Source: Paracoccaceae bacterium (GTDB lineage Bacteria > Pseudomonadota > Alphaproteobacteria > Rhodobacterales > Rhodobacteraceae). From it: DNA of 64,000 nt. The DNA lies in assembly GCA_018223085.1 (NCBI GenBank), contig JAAEZB010000002.1, positions 1 to 64,000 of the forward strand, read 5' to 3'. Below are positions 18,162 through 28,322 of the stretch, in pieces. The position numbers and the translations under genes were made by a program. The notes under the pieces were generated by a model. That model did no database searches and was not told the origin of the DNA. It worked only from the letters and a program-made list of their open reading frames with translations. The first letter of the stretch is position 1. Every line of letters begins with the position of its first letter.

Positions 18162-19166
18162 ATGGCAAGAAAAGCGTCGAAAAAGCCGGATTTCAACATC
18201 GTCATCGTCGGACAATCCGGGCGCCTCCAATATGAGGCCCTGCTCTTTGCCGCCTCCCTGCGCGCCAAATCCCCCGATTTCAAAGGCCGCCTCTTCGTCG
18301 CCGAACCCCAGCCCGGCCCGCAATGGAGCAAAGACCCCCGCATCGCCTCCGAACCGGTGCGCACGGCACTCGAAGACCTTGGTGCCGAAATCCTGCCCTT
18401 CAACAACGAACATTTCGGCGAATACTACCCCTATGGCAACAAGATCGAAGCGCTTCTGGCTCTCCCCGAGGGTGAACCCTTCGTCTTCTTCGACACCGAC
18501 ACGCTTGTGACCGGCGATCTGATGTCCGTGCCCTTCGATTTCGACCGGCCCAGCGCCTCGCGCAAGGTCGAGGGCACATGGCCCACCATCGAACTCTACG
18601 GCCCCGGCTACACACAAATCTGGAAATCGCTCTACGACAAGTTCGGCCTCGATTTCGAAAGCTCTCTGGATTTGTCATGGCCGGATGAATACTGGCGCCG
18701 CTATCTCTATTTCAACGCCGGGTTCTTCTATTACAAATGCCCCAAGCTCTTTGGCGAACGCTTCCTGCATTACGCCCGCGAAATCCGCTGGAACGCGCCC
18801 GAGGAACTGGTCTGCCAATCCTTCGATCCCTGGCTTGACCAGATCGCCCTGCCCTTGGTGATCCACTCTTTCGGCGGAGGACGCGATGCCCTGCCCGAGG
18901 GCTATCTCGACGGGGACGTGACCTGCCACTACCGCGTGCTACCTCTCGCCTATGCCCGCGAAAACGACCATGTCATCGACGTACTCGAAGACATCACCGC
19001 CCCCAACAAGATCAAAAAAGTCCTCAAGCAATACGACCCGATCAAGCGCATGATCTATCAGGGCCGAGGCCAAAAGGTGCGCGCCCTCTTTGATCGCGAC
19101 AACCTGCCCCGCAAGGAACAGGCCATCCGCAACACAATCAAACGCAATGGCTTCTGGATGCGCTGA
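18162..19166 (+). CDS. putative GT-A-fold glycosyltransferase-like protein
   Basis: NIVIVGQSGRLQYEALLFAASLR; FFDTDTLV DxD-like motif; YFNAGFFYYK; ATG at 18162 (track start too long). Confidence 0.7.
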   Translation: MARKASKKPDFNIVIVGQSGRLQYEALLFAASLRAKSPDFKGRLFVAEPQPGPQWSKDPRIASEPVRTALEDLGAEILPFNNEHFGEYYPYGNKIEALLALPEGEPFVFFDTDTLVTGDLMSVPFDFDRPSASRKVEGTWPTIELYGPGYTQIWKSLYDKFGLDFESSLDLSWPDEYWRRYLYFNAGFFYYKCPKLFGERFLHYAREIRWNAPEELVCQSFDPWLDQIALPLVIHSFGGGRDALPEGYLDGDVTCHYRVLPLAYARENDHVIDVLEDITAPNKIKKVLKQYDPIKRMIYQGRGQKVRALFDRDNLPRKEQAIRNTIKRNGFWMR

Positions 19167-19284
19167 ACGTCCGTTCCGCATATCCCTGCCAAACCAACAC
19201 AATTTCCCTGATGCGCGAAGCGCCGTTGCGTGAACCTGCAACTCTGCCTAATGATGGCTGCGACATTTTGCAGGAGGAAAACCC
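19167..19284 (+). promoter_or_regulatory. metY leader with alternative RNA structures (candidate cis-regulatory RNA)
   Basis: CCTGCAA(19235-41) pairs with TTGCAGG(19268-74) overlapping the SD, or GCAAC pairs with upstream GTTGC(19225-29). Confidence 0.45.
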
Positions 19285-20577
19285 ATGTCCGACGCCCCCG
19301 CTTTTGGCTTCGACACGCTTCAGATTCACGCCGGTGCCCGCCCCGATCCCGCGACCGGCGCCCGTAACACCCCCATTTACCAGACCACGGCCTATGTCTT
19401 CCGCGACGCTGAACACGCCGCCGCGCTCTTCAACCTTCAGGAAGTAGGCTACATCTACTCGCGCCTGACCAACCCGACCGTTGCCGTGCTTCAGGAACGC
19501 GTCGCGACCCTCGAAGGCGGCGTGGGCGCCGTCTGCTGCTCCTCGGGTCACGCGGCCCAGATCATGGCGCTTTTCCCGCTCATGGGGCCGGGGCTCAACG
19601 TGGTCGTCTCGACCCGCCTCTATGGCGGCTCCATCACCCAGTTTAGCCAGACCATCAAACGCTTCGGTTGGTCGGCCAAATTTGTCGATTTCGACGACAG
19701 CGCCGCCATCGAGGCCGCCATCGACGACAACACCCGCGCGGTCTTCTGTGAATCCGTTGCCAACCCCGGCGGCGTGGTGACCGATCTCGACGCCGTTGCC
19801 GCCGTCGCCGACAAAGCCGGTCTGCCGCTCATCGTCGACAACACCTCGGCCACCCCCTATCTCTGCCGCCCGATCGAACACGGCGCGACGCTGGTGGTTC
19901 ACTCGATGACCAAATACCTGACGGGCAACGGCTCCGTGACCGGCGGCGTGGTGGTCGACAGCGGCAAGTTCGACTGGTCCGCCTCGGACAAGTTCCCCTC
20001 GCTCTCGCAGCCCGAGCCCGCCTATCATGGTCTCAAGTTTCACGAGACCTTCGGCCCCCTCGCCTTTACCTTCCACGGTATCGCCATCGGGTTGCGCGAC
20101 CTCGGCATGACGCTGAACCCGCAAGCGGCGCATTACACGCTCATGGGCATCGAAACCCTGTCCCTGCGCATGGAGCGTCACAACCAGAACGCCGAGAAGG
20201 TCGCCGCATGGCTTGAAACCAATCCCCATGTGGACGGCGTGACCTATGCGGGCCTGCCCTCCTCGCCCTATTTTGAGCGCGCCAAGCGCATCTGCCCCAA
20301 GGGCACCGGCGGCCTCTTCACCGTGGCGCTCAAAGGCGGCTATGACGCCTGCGTCAAATTCGTCGATAGCCTCGAACTCTTCAGCCACGTCGCCAACCTT
20401 GGTGATACGCGTAGCCTGGTGATCCACTCCGCCTCCACCACCCACCGCCAGCTCACCCCCGAGCAGCAGGATGCGGCAGGCGCAGGTGCCAATGTGGTGC
20501 GCATCTCCATCGGTATTGAAGACGCCGACGACCTGATCGCCGATCTCAATCAAGCGCTGGCCAAAGCCCACGCCTGA
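19285..20577 (+). CDS. metY: O-acetylhomoserine aminocarboxypropyltransferase (PLP, Cys/Met metabolism)
   Basis: FDTLQIHAGARPDPATGARNTPIYQTTAYVF; SMTKYLTGNGSVTGG. Confidence 0.95.
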   Translation: MSDAPAFGFDTLQIHAGARPDPATGARNTPIYQTTAYVFRDAEHAAALFNLQEVGYIYSRLTNPTVAVLQERVATLEGGVGAVCCSSGHAAQIMALFPLMGPGLNVVVSTRLYGGSITQFSQTIKRFGWSAKFVDFDDSAAIEAAIDDNTRAVFCESVANPGGVVTDLDAVAAVADKAGLPLIVDNTSATPYLCRPIEHGATLVVHSMTKYLTGNGSVTGGVVVDSGKFDWSASDKFPSLSQPEPAYHGLKFHETFGPLAFTFHGIAIGLRDLGMTLNPQAAHYTLMGIETLSLRMERHNQNAEKVAAWLETNPHVDGVTYAGLPSSPYFERAKRICPKGTGGLFTVALKGGYDACVKFVDSLELFSHVANLGDTRSLVIHSASTTHRQLTPEQQDAAGAGANVVRISIGIEDADDLIADLNQALAKAHA

Positions 20578-20595
20578 TCGCTCTTGCAAAACATC

Positions 20596-20628
20596 AAAGG
20601 CCGCGCTTGAGATAGCGCGGCCTTTTCT
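20596..20628. terminator. bidirectional terminator after metY
   Basis: AAAGGCCGCGCttgagataGCGCGGCCTTTT. Confidence 0.88.
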
Positions 20629-20665
20629 ATTTCACCTTGGCGAGAATACTCCGCGGGACAACGCC

Positions 20666-21352
20666 CTAATCTTCAATCGCAAACACCATCGTGACCGAGG
20701 CCGAGAACTCCATTTCCCCCGCAGCAACAGGCATCCCCATATCCGACGCCATTTCGGCCCGCGCCATCAACATCGGCTGCGGCGCACCCGTCCCCGCCTC
20801 CGACAGGCTCAGCACCGGCCCAAGCTCCACACCTGCCGCCTCGGCATAAAGCGCCGCCTTTGCCTTGGCATCGACCACCGCTGCCTTGCGCGCCTCATTG
20901 CGAAGCGGTGCCGGATCCTGAACCGTGAACTGCAATCCGCCAAACCCATTCGCCCCATCGGCCACCACGGCCCCGAAGATCTCCCGCAATAGCGCCAGAT
21001 CGCGCAACCGGATCGTCACCCGCGTCGCCGCGCGATAGCCGCGAATTTTCGGCGGCGTGTCCGCATTGTATTGCCGTGTCCATAGCGGGTTGAGAGAGAC
21101 CGTGCTGGTCTGCATGTCGCGCGCGGCAATCTTCATCTCTTCAAGGCGTGCAAACACCGCCCGCGCCCGCGCCGCCACCGTATCAAGCGCCACAGCGGCC
21201 TCTTCGGCCTCCTCGCTGACTTCCAGCGTCAGAACCGCCATATCCGGCACCGCCGCGACGATCCCTTCACCCGTCACCGTAATCATGCGCGGCTCGGCAT
21301 TGACCGCCCCCGCAAGACCCAAAACCCAAAAAACCAATACCATCAAACGCAT
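20666..21352 (-). CDS. SIMPL (DUF541) domain periplasmic protein
   Basis: signal peptide; ITVTGEGIVAAVPDMAVLTLEVSEE; GYRAATRVTIRLRDL. Confidence 0.88.
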   Translation of the reverse strand: MRLMVLVFWVLGLAGAVNAEPRMITVTGEGIVAAVPDMAVLTLEVSEEAEEAAVALDTVAARARAVFARLEEMKIAARDMQTSTVSLNPLWTRQYNADTPPKIRGYRAATRVTIRLRDLALLREIFGAVVADGANGFGGLQFTVQDPAPLRNEARKAAVVDAKAKAALYAEAAGVELGPVLSLSEAGTGAPQPMLMARAEMASDMGMPVAAGEMEFSASVTMVFAIED

Positions 21353-21518
21353 GGTGACATCTCCTTTTGTCCATCTTCCTGAGACTGCGCCTTTGCTGGT
21401 CTCGTGTCAAAACCTCCGGCCCCGTCTGTTTTCCTTCCCTTCGGCGAATCCCTGCGATAAAATCCAGCGAACGGAGCCGAGACTCCACAAGCCATGTCAT
21501 GGGTGCTAGAGCCGCCAT

Positions 21519-23843
21519 ATGAAACCGGATTTTGCCCTTTCCCTTTCTTTTGAAGGGATCAGTCTTCTTTACCGCGTCGAAGGCGGCTGGCACCTATTGG
21601 GCGAAGCAGCTCTGACATCGGAAACGCTTGGAGCCGATCTTGAGGCCCTGCGCGCCATGGCCGAGGCCATTGGTGGCAATACTTTCCGCACCAAACTCGT
21701 CCTGCCCAACGAACAGATCAAGTATCTGGCCCTCAGCACCGGCAAGATCCCGCGCAAAGCACGCGAAGAAGCGATTGCCCGCGAACTTGAGGCCACAACC
21801 CCCTACCAGATCACTGACCTCGCCTTTGATCTAAGCCCGACCGGAACCGAGACCCTCGCCGCCGCCGCCGCGCGCGAAACGCTGGCCGAGGCCGAAGCCT
21901 TCGCCGCCGAACACGCCTTCAACCCGGTCTGCTTCGTCGCCATCCCGCCTGCGGGTGCCTTTTCTGGTGAGCCCTTCTTCGGGGCGACAGACGCCGCAGC
22001 CAAGCTGCTCAAGAAAGACAAGCCCGAGGCCGATGAACTGCCGATCCATGTGATCTCCTCCGGCCCGCTTCCCGAACCAGAGCCGGAACCGGCCCCTGAA
22101 CCCACGCCGGAACCAACACCTGCACCCGAAATTCCCTCTGCACCTGTCGAACAGATCGCAGAGCCGGAACTCCCGCTTGCCCCGGTGCCCGCCACCGAGC
22201 CCGAGCAAGCGCCCGATCCCAAACCCGAAGCGCCCGCCGACGAGCCGCTTCCGACCTTCGGAAGCCGCCGCACCGCAAGCGCCCCGATCCGCGCCGAGCG
22301 CGGAGCCGAAACGCCCCCCCCGGCCGCCTCGACCCTGACCGCAAGCCGCGAAGACGCGGCCGCGCTGCGCTTTGATCCGGCCCGCATCGCCGCCGGCCTG
22401 CGCCCCCACGACGCCGACAAAACCGCCGCCCCAAAACCGGCACGCCCCACTCCCGCAAAGAAAAAAGCCAGGCAATTCGCCAAGGTCGCGACCGGCGTGA
22501 TCGGCACCGCTGCGACAGGTGTAAACCGGGCCCTCGCCATCCTGCGTGATCGTAGCAGCGCCCGGCCCGAGCCGAAACCAGACGCCAAAACCGCCCCCGC
22601 GACCGAACGCCAACGGATGATGATCTTCGGTGCCCGCACTGGCGAGATCGGCGGCAAGCCGCGTTTCCTCGGTCTGGCGCTTACGGTGGTGCTATTGCTG
22701 TTCCTCGCCGCCGTCGCCGCATGGGCCGCGCTGTTCCTTGAGGATGGCGTCGCGGGCCTCTTCCGCCGCGACCCGCCGCAACAAATCGCCAACACGGCCC
22801 CCGAAAGCCACCCTGTTGAGGCGCTTGAAACCGACGCCCTGCCGCCGGTGTCGCCGGGATCAATCACCGACAGCGCCGAAATCGAAGCGATGACCGACGA
22901 GGGCCACCCCTCAGCTCTCGACAGCCGCGAGGCCGAGGCCCGCTACGCGGCCACCGGCATCTGGCAACGTGCCCCCGAGCAGACGCAAGTGCCGCTTTCA
23001 GGCAGCACCGATGATCTCTACCTGACGTCGATTGACCGCGTGGTGATGGCCAAGGATGCCGTCGCCCTGCCAAATCCTGTGTCCTACCAAACCGACCGCG
23101 ATATGGCGCGCCAGATGTCGCCCCTGCCGCGCGGCCTGAGCTTCGATCTCGACGAACGCGGGCTGGTTAAGGCCACGCCAAACGGCGCACTCTCGCCCGA
23201 AGGCATCATGGTCTATCTCGGGCGCCCGCCAGTCCTGCCGCGAACCTACCCCGAGCGCCAAGCCGCGCCGGGCGAAGCCCTGCCGCCTGAAACCCGCGCC
23301 CGGATTGCCGGACTACGCCCGCGCCTGCGCCCCACTGATCTGATCGAACAAAACGAACGCGCCTCCAATGGCGGGCGTTCTCTGGCCGAACTGGGCAACA
23401 TGCGCCCGCGCCTGCGTCCCGAAACCGAGAAAGCCGCCGAAGAGGCCGAGGACACCACCGCCACACAATACGCCGTGGCCACCTCACTGCGCCCCAAAGC
23501 ACGCCCGGCCAATTTCGAAACCATCGTCGCGCGGGTTGATCCTGCCGAACGGGCACAGCCCGCCGTCGTAAACGCCGCCGTGGCCCCCGCCATCCCAAGC
23601 AAAGCTTCCGTGGCCCGGCAGGCCACAATCCAGAACGCCATGAACCTGCGCAAGATCAACCTTGTTGGCGTCTATGGCACCTCAAGCTCGCGCCGCGCGC
23701 TGGTGCGCCTGTCCAATGGGCGGTTCAAAAAGGTCAAGGTCGGCGACCGGATCGACGGCGGCAAAGTCGCCGCCATTGGCGATACCGAGCTGCGCTATGT
23801 GAAATCCGGCAAAAACGTGGTACTAAAACTGCCCCGAGGCTAA
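21519..23843 (+). CDS. PilM/GspL-like - TM - PilP/GspC-like fusion protein (hypothetical)
   Basis: N-terminal actin-like-fold style segment, Pro-rich linker, TM RFLGLALTVVLLLFLAAVAAWAALFL, C-terminal NLVGVYGTSSSRRALVRLSNGRFKKVKVGDRIDGGKVAAIGDTELRY. Confidence 0.75.
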   Translation: MKPDFALSLSFEGISLLYRVEGGWHLLGEAALTSETLGADLEALRAMAEAIGGNTFRTKLVLPNEQIKYLALSTGKIPRKAREEAIARELEATTPYQITDLAFDLSPTGTETLAAAAARETLAEAEAFAAEHAFNPVCFVAIPPAGAFSGEPFFGATDAAAKLLKKDKPEADELPIHVISSGPLPEPEPEPAPEPTPEPTPAPEIPSAPVEQIAEPELPLAPVPATEPEQAPDPKPEAPADEPLPTFGSRRTASAPIRAERGAETPPPAASTLTASREDAAALRFDPARIAAGLRPHDADKTAAPKPARPTPAKKKARQFAKVATGVIGTAATGVNRALAILRDRSSARPEPKPDAKTAPATERQRMMIFGARTGEIGGKPRFLGLALTVVLLLFLAAVAAWAALFLEDGVAGLFRRDPPQQIANTAPESHPVEALETDALPPVSPGSITDSAEIEAMTDEGHPSALDSREAEARYAATGIWQRAPEQTQVPLSGSTDDLYLTSIDRVVMAKDAVALPNPVSYQTDRDMARQMSPLPRGLSFDLDERGLVKATPNGALSPEGIMVYLGRPPVLPRTYPERQAAPGEALPPETRARIAGLRPRLRPTDLIEQNERASNGGRSLAELGNMRPRLRPETEKAAEEAEDTTATQYAVATSLRPKARPANFETIVARVDPAERAQPAVVNAAVAPAIPSKASVARQATIQNAMNLRKINLVGVYGTSSSRRALVRLSNGRFKKVKVGDRIDGGKVAAIGDTELRYVKSGKNVVLKLPRG

Positions 23844-23882
23844 GCCCGCCGACACGCCCTGCCCCAAGCCAAAAGGTTCTCC

Positions 23883-24752
23883 GTGCCAGCCGCCAAAAAT
23901 CCCCTCGACCAGACCCTGACAGAGCGGCTCTTCCTGCCCGAGGATGCGACGGTGCGCCTGCGCCTCATGCGCGGGCTGATCCATATGGTCGACGGCACGA
24001 GCCGGACCCTGTTTCGCAAACCCTTTTTCGGCCTGCGCGAATGCGAGGCGCTCTGGAAAGAGCTTGATATGGCGACCGACATGGATCTGGTCGCCGCTCT
24101 TCTGGCCCTCAAGGGCGGAACCGCGCTTGAGGCGCATGGGATCGATCATATTCCCGAAACCGGCCCCGCGCTGATCGCCTCGACCCATCCGACCGGCCCC
24201 TTCGATTTCGTCGCCCATGCCGGTGCCCTCATCAAACGCCGCCCCGACCTCAAGGTGGTCGCCAATAATGACGCCCGAACATTCCTCGGGGCCGACCGCA
24301 TCGTTTCGGTCCGGGTCAACCGCCACAACCGCGCGCTCTCGGCACGGCGCACCGTGACCGCCATGGAAACCCACCTGCGCGATGGCGGGGCGTTGCTGAT
24401 CTTCGGCTCTGGCCGCGTGCCGCGCCGCGCCGGTAGCGGGCTGATCGAGCCGCACTGGCGCTCTGGTGCGACCCGTGTCTCCAAGACCTGCAACATCCCG
24501 ATTATTCCCGCCAGCATCGACGTGCGCAATTCGCGTTACTACTACCGCCTGCGTCACCTCGCATGGCGCCTGAGCGGCAGCGACAACTTCGCCGTCACCG
24601 TCGGCTCGCTGCGCTACCTGATCGAAATGCTCGATCAACTCGGCGGGCGCTATGATCTGCACTACGGCGCCCCCCTCGCCGCTGGAACAGCCCCAGAGCT
24701 GATCCAGAAACAGGCCGAAAGCCTCGTGCCCGGCCTCTATTACGGCACCTGA
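23883..24752 (+). CDS. lysophospholipid acyltransferase family protein
   Basis: GPALIASTHPTGPFDF HX4D-like motif; LLIFGSGRVPRRAG. Confidence 0.75.
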   Translation: MPAAKNPLDQTLTERLFLPEDATVRLRLMRGLIHMVDGTSRTLFRKPFFGLRECEALWKELDMATDMDLVAALLALKGGTALEAHGIDHIPETGPALIASTHPTGPFDFVAHAGALIKRRPDLKVVANNDARTFLGADRIVSVRVNRHNRALSARRTVTAMETHLRDGGALLIFGSGRVPRRAGSGLIEPHWRSGATRVSKTCNIPIIPASIDVRNSRYYYRLRHLAWRLSGSDNFAVTVGSLRYLIEMLDQLGGRYDLHYGAPLAAGTAPELIQKQAESLVPGLYYGT

Positions 24753-24888
24753 CCGCCCCCGGCACAGCGAATATTCGACCCACTAATCACATCACCATTC
24801 TTGCAATCCTCGCGGCATATGACGTGCATCTGTTACAATAATCGCGTATCCTGCGCGTGAAAATCAAAAACAACGCGGTTTTTTCGCA

Positions 24889-25344
24889 ATGCTGGACGAG
24901 ATGGACAAGCGGCTCCTCGCCGCGCTTCAGAAAAACGCCCACCTGACGGCGCAAGAGCTGGGCGAGATGCTCAACCTCTCCCCCTCTCAGGCCGGGCGCC
25001 GCCGCCAGCGCCTCGAAGGCGAAGGCTATATCGCGTCCTATACCGCGCGCCTCGATCCGGTCCGCATCGGCCTTGACGTGCAGGCCTTTATCCAAGTGAC
25101 CCTCGCCCTCCACAGCACCGAACACGGGCGCGGATTTGTCTCCATGATCTCGACCCGCCCCGAGGTCATTAGCGCCTGGACGCTCACCGGAGACGCCGAT
25201 TACCTCCTGCGCGTCTATTGCGAGGATCTTTCTGCACTCAACGCCTTGATTCACGACGTCCTGTTGCCACATCCAGCCGTAGCCCGAGTCCAAAGCCAGA
25301 TCGTCATGGACCAGTGCAAACACGACGCGCCCCTGCCCACCTGA
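24889..25344 (+). CDS. Lrp/AsnC family regulator
   Basis: LDEMDKRLLAALQKNAHLTAQELGEMLNLSPSQAGRRRQRLEGEGYI. Confidence 0.92.
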   Translation: MLDEMDKRLLAALQKNAHLTAQELGEMLNLSPSQAGRRRQRLEGEGYIASYTARLDPVRIGLDVQAFIQVTLALHSTEHGRGFVSMISTRPEVISAWTLTGDADYLLRVYCEDLSALNALIHDVLLPHPAVARVQSQIVMDQCKHDAPLPT

Positions 25345-25359
25345 AGGACCTAACCACAC

Positions 25360-27234
25360 ATGGACGGATTCCTGCTCCAGATCACGATCTTCCTCGGCAC
25401 CGCGGTCATCGCCGTGCCCATCTCGGCGCGGCTCGGCATGGGCTCTGTGCTCGGTTACCTTCTTGCCGGGGTGCTGATCGGACCAATCCTCGGCCTCGTC
25501 GAAAGCTCGCAGGATCTCATGCATTTCGCCGAATTCGGCGTGGTGATGATGCTCTTCCTGATCGGCCTCGAACTGGACCCGCGCGCCCTCTGGGCCATGC
25601 GGCACAAACTTCTCGGCCTCGGCGGGCTGCAAATCCTCCTGACCGGCACCACGATCACCGTCGGCGCTCTCTGGCTCGACCATCCGCTGCAAACCTCGAT
25701 CGCCCTCGGCATGATCTTTGCCCTCTCTTCAACGGCCATCGTCCTGCAAACGCTCTCTGAAAAGAACCTGATGCAGACCGGCGGCGGGCGCTCTGCCTTT
25801 GCCGTGCTCCTGACACAAGACATCGCCGTAATCCCGATGCTAGCGATCCTGCCGCTTCTGGCCATGGATCCGGTCATGCAAATCGCCGCTGATGGTTCGA
25901 TCCAATCGGTCGGTGCTGCCAAGGATGGCCACGCTGCGGAACTCTCCCTCGTCGAAGGATTGCCCGGCTGGGGCGTCACCCTCGTCACCCTTGCCGCCGT
26001 AGGGGCCGTGGTTTTGGCCGGGCGCTACCTCGTGCGCCCCATCTTCCGCTTCATTCATGCCGCCAACCTGCGCGAGATGTATACCGCCCTTGCCCTGCTG
26101 ATCGTCATTGGCATCGCCCTGCTGATGACCATGGTGGGCCTCTCACCCGCGCTTGGCACCTTCCTCGCCGGCGTCATCCTCGCCACGAGCGAATTCCGCC
26201 ACGAACTCGAAAGCGACATCCAACCCTTCAAAGGTCTCCTCCTCGGCCTCTTCTTTATCACCGTCGGCTCCCAGATCGACTTTGCCGGGTTCTTCGCCGA
26301 TCCCGTGCCGATCCTGTCACTGACCTTCGCGCTCATCTTTGCCAAGGCCGTGATCCTGTTCATCCTTGGCCGCATCTTCGGCCTGCGCGGACGCAACCAG
26401 ATCCTCTTTACCCTAAGCCTCGCACAGGCCGGGGAATTCGGTTTCGTGCTGATCTCCTTCGCCCTGCAACAACATGTGCTGCCGCCAGCGCTGGCCGAGG
26501 AACTGATGCTTGTGGTGGCGCTCTCCATGCTCATCACGCCGCTTCTCTTCATCGCCTATGATCTCCTGACCCGCCGCATGGCCGAGAGCAAGGAAACCCG
26601 CCCCGATGATGAGATCGACGAACAAGGCCCCGTCATCATCGCCGGGATTGGCCGCTTTGGTCAAATCGTCAATCGCCTCGTGCGTTCGGCCGGGTTCAAG
26701 ACCGTGGTGCTTGACCATGACATGCGCACCATCGAACTCATGCGCCGTTTCGGGGTCAAAGGCTTCTTTGGCGACCCGACCCGCCCCGAACTTCTCCACG
26801 CCGCTGGCTTGGGCGAGGCACGGGTGCTTGTCGTGGCGCTGGACGACCCCAAGAACGCGACCAAGCTTGTCGCCTTCGCCCGTCGTGATCGGCCCGACCT
26901 GCATATCATCGCCCGCGCCCATGACCGCCACCATACATTCGAACTCTTCAACGCAGGCGCCAATGACATCGTCCGCGAGATGTTCGACTCATCCCTCCGC
27001 GCCGGACGCTATGTTCTGGAGAATATCGGGCTGAGCGAATACGAAGCCGCTCAAGCCGAACAGGCCTTCTACAAGCACGACCGTTATACGATCCGCGAAT
27101 TGGCCCAGCATTGGAATCCAAAGATCCCCACCGCCGAAAACAAGGCCTACATTGCCCGCGCCAAAGAGCTTGAGAAGGAACTCGAAATGTCCCTCCTCGC
27201 GCTCCTCGAAACAGAGCGCAAAGACGCGTCCTAG
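25360..27234 (+). CDS. CPA2 family K+/H+ antiporter with TrkA_N domain (KefB/C-like)
   Basis: [48 protein letters not shown]. Confidence 0.93.
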   Translation: MDGFLLQITIFLGTAVIAVPISARLGMGSVLGYLLAGVLIGPILGLVESSQDLMHFAEFGVVMMLFLIGLELDPRALWAMRHKLLGLGGLQILLTGTTITVGALWLDHPLQTSIALGMIFALSSTAIVLQTLSEKNLMQTGGGRSAFAVLLTQDIAVIPMLAILPLLAMDPVMQIAADGSIQSVGAAKDGHAAELSLVEGLPGWGVTLVTLAAVGAVVLAGRYLVRPIFRFIHAANLREMYTALALLIVIGIALLMTMVGLSPALGTFLAGVILATSEFRHELESDIQPFKGLLLGLFFITVGSQIDFAGFFADPVPILSLTFALIFAKAVILFILGRIFGLRGRNQILFTLSLAQAGEFGFVLISFALQQHVLPPALAEELMLVVALSMLITPLLFIAYDLLTRRMAESKETRPDDEIDEQGPVIIAGIGRFGQIVNRLVRSAGFKTVVLDHDMRTIELMRRFGVKGFFGDPTRPELLHAAGLGEARVLVVALDDPKNATKLVAFARRDRPDLHIIARAHDRHHTFELFNAGANDIVREMFDSSLRAGRYVLENIGLSEYEAAQAEQAFYKHDRYTIRELAQHWNPKIPTAENKAYIARAKELEKELEMSLLALLETERKDAS

Positions 27235-28241
27235 CCGTCCGAAACGCCCGCTTCGGCAAAGGTCGCCATGCCTGAATGACAGGCGATGGCCGATTTCAGG
27301 ATATTGATCGCCAACGCCCCGCCCGACGCCTCACCAAGGCGCAGGCCAAGCGACAGCATCGGCTCCTTGCCAAGCTTGCCCAGAAGTGCTGCATGGGCGG
27401 CCTCCGCGCTCACATGCCCCGCAAGCGCATGGTCAAGCGCCCCTGCCTCTGCCGCCTCAAGCGTCGCCGCCGCCGCGCAACAGATGAACCCATCAAGAAT
27501 GACCGGGATCGACAGGCTGCGCGCCCGGGCAATCGCCCCCGCCATCGCCGCCAATTCCCGTCCGCCAAGACAGCGCAGAACCTCAAGCCCGCCACGCCCC
27601 GGATTGGCCGCAAGCCCCTCGCGCACAACCCGCGCTTTGGTGGCAAGCCCGGCATCATCAACCCCCGTGCCGCGTCCGACCCAATCTTCGGCCTCACCTC
27701 CATATAGCGCCGCCGCAAGCGCCGCTGCCGCCGTGGTGTTACCAATGCCCATCTCGCCCACCACGAGGAGATCGGTGTTCTCCGCCACCGCTTCCCAGCC
27801 CGTCGCCAGCGCCGTCACAAGTTCCGCCTCGCTCATTGCCGGGCCTTGGGTGAAATCCGCTGTCGGGCGATCAAGCTCAAGCGCATGCACCGAGAGCTTC
27901 GCCCCCGCCGTCCGCGCGAGTTGGTTGATCGCGGCCCCGCCATGCTGAAAGTTAATCACCATCTGCTCGGTGACTTCCGCCGGAAAGGCCGAAACTCCCT
28001 GCGCCGTGACGCCATGGTTGCCCGCAAAGACAATCACCTGCGGCGCTGCGATCTCGGGCCGCGCCGTCCCGCGCCAGCCCGCATACCAGATCGCCATATC
28101 CTCAAGCCGCCCAAGCGCCCCCGGCGGCTTGGTCAACTGCCCATTGCGCGCCGCCGCCCCGTCCAACGCGACCTGATCCGGCGCGACGCAATTGGCAAGC
28201 AGAGAACGAAACGCATCAAGGGTCGAAAAAGGCGCGGACAT
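27231..28241 (-). CDS. cobT: nicotinate-nucleotide--dimethylbenzimidazole phosphoribosyltransferase
   Basis: [52 protein letters not shown]. Confidence 0.95.
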   Translation of the reverse strand: MSAPFSTLDAFRSLLANCVAPDQVALDGAAARNGQLTKPPGALGRLEDMAIWYAGWRGTARPEIAAPQVIVFAGNHGVTAQGVSAFPAEVTEQMVINFQHGGAAINQLARTAGAKLSVHALELDRPTADFTQGPAMSEAELVTALATGWEAVAENTDLLVVGEMGIGNTTAAAALAAALYGGEAEDWVGRGTGVDDAGLATKARVVREGLAANPGRGGLEVLRCLGGRELAAMAGAIARARSLSIPVILDGFICCAAAATLEAAEAGALDHALAGHVSAEAAHAALLGKLGKEPMLSLGLRLGEASGGALAINILKSAIACHSGMATFAEAGVSDG

Positions 28242-28322
28242 GGGCAGGCTCCTGTTGAATTACATGCTTATGCGCTGTTTACCTGAGCCGCACAGGCCTG
28301 CAAGGCCGGAAAGAGACCACAT

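Noticed and set aside
19167-19284. Canonical SAM-II riboswitch upstream of metY
   Set aside because: The SAM-II core I recall is absent; retained only as an unclassified structured leader.
19138-20589. 483-aa minus-strand ORF
   Set aside because: Antisense to metY; Gly/Val/Ala/Asp-rich mirror translation.
28242-28322. Cobalamin riboswitch between cobT and cobS
   Set aside because: The divergent gap is ~80 nt, too short for a B12 riboswitch plus promoters, and no B12-box-like sequence was recognised.
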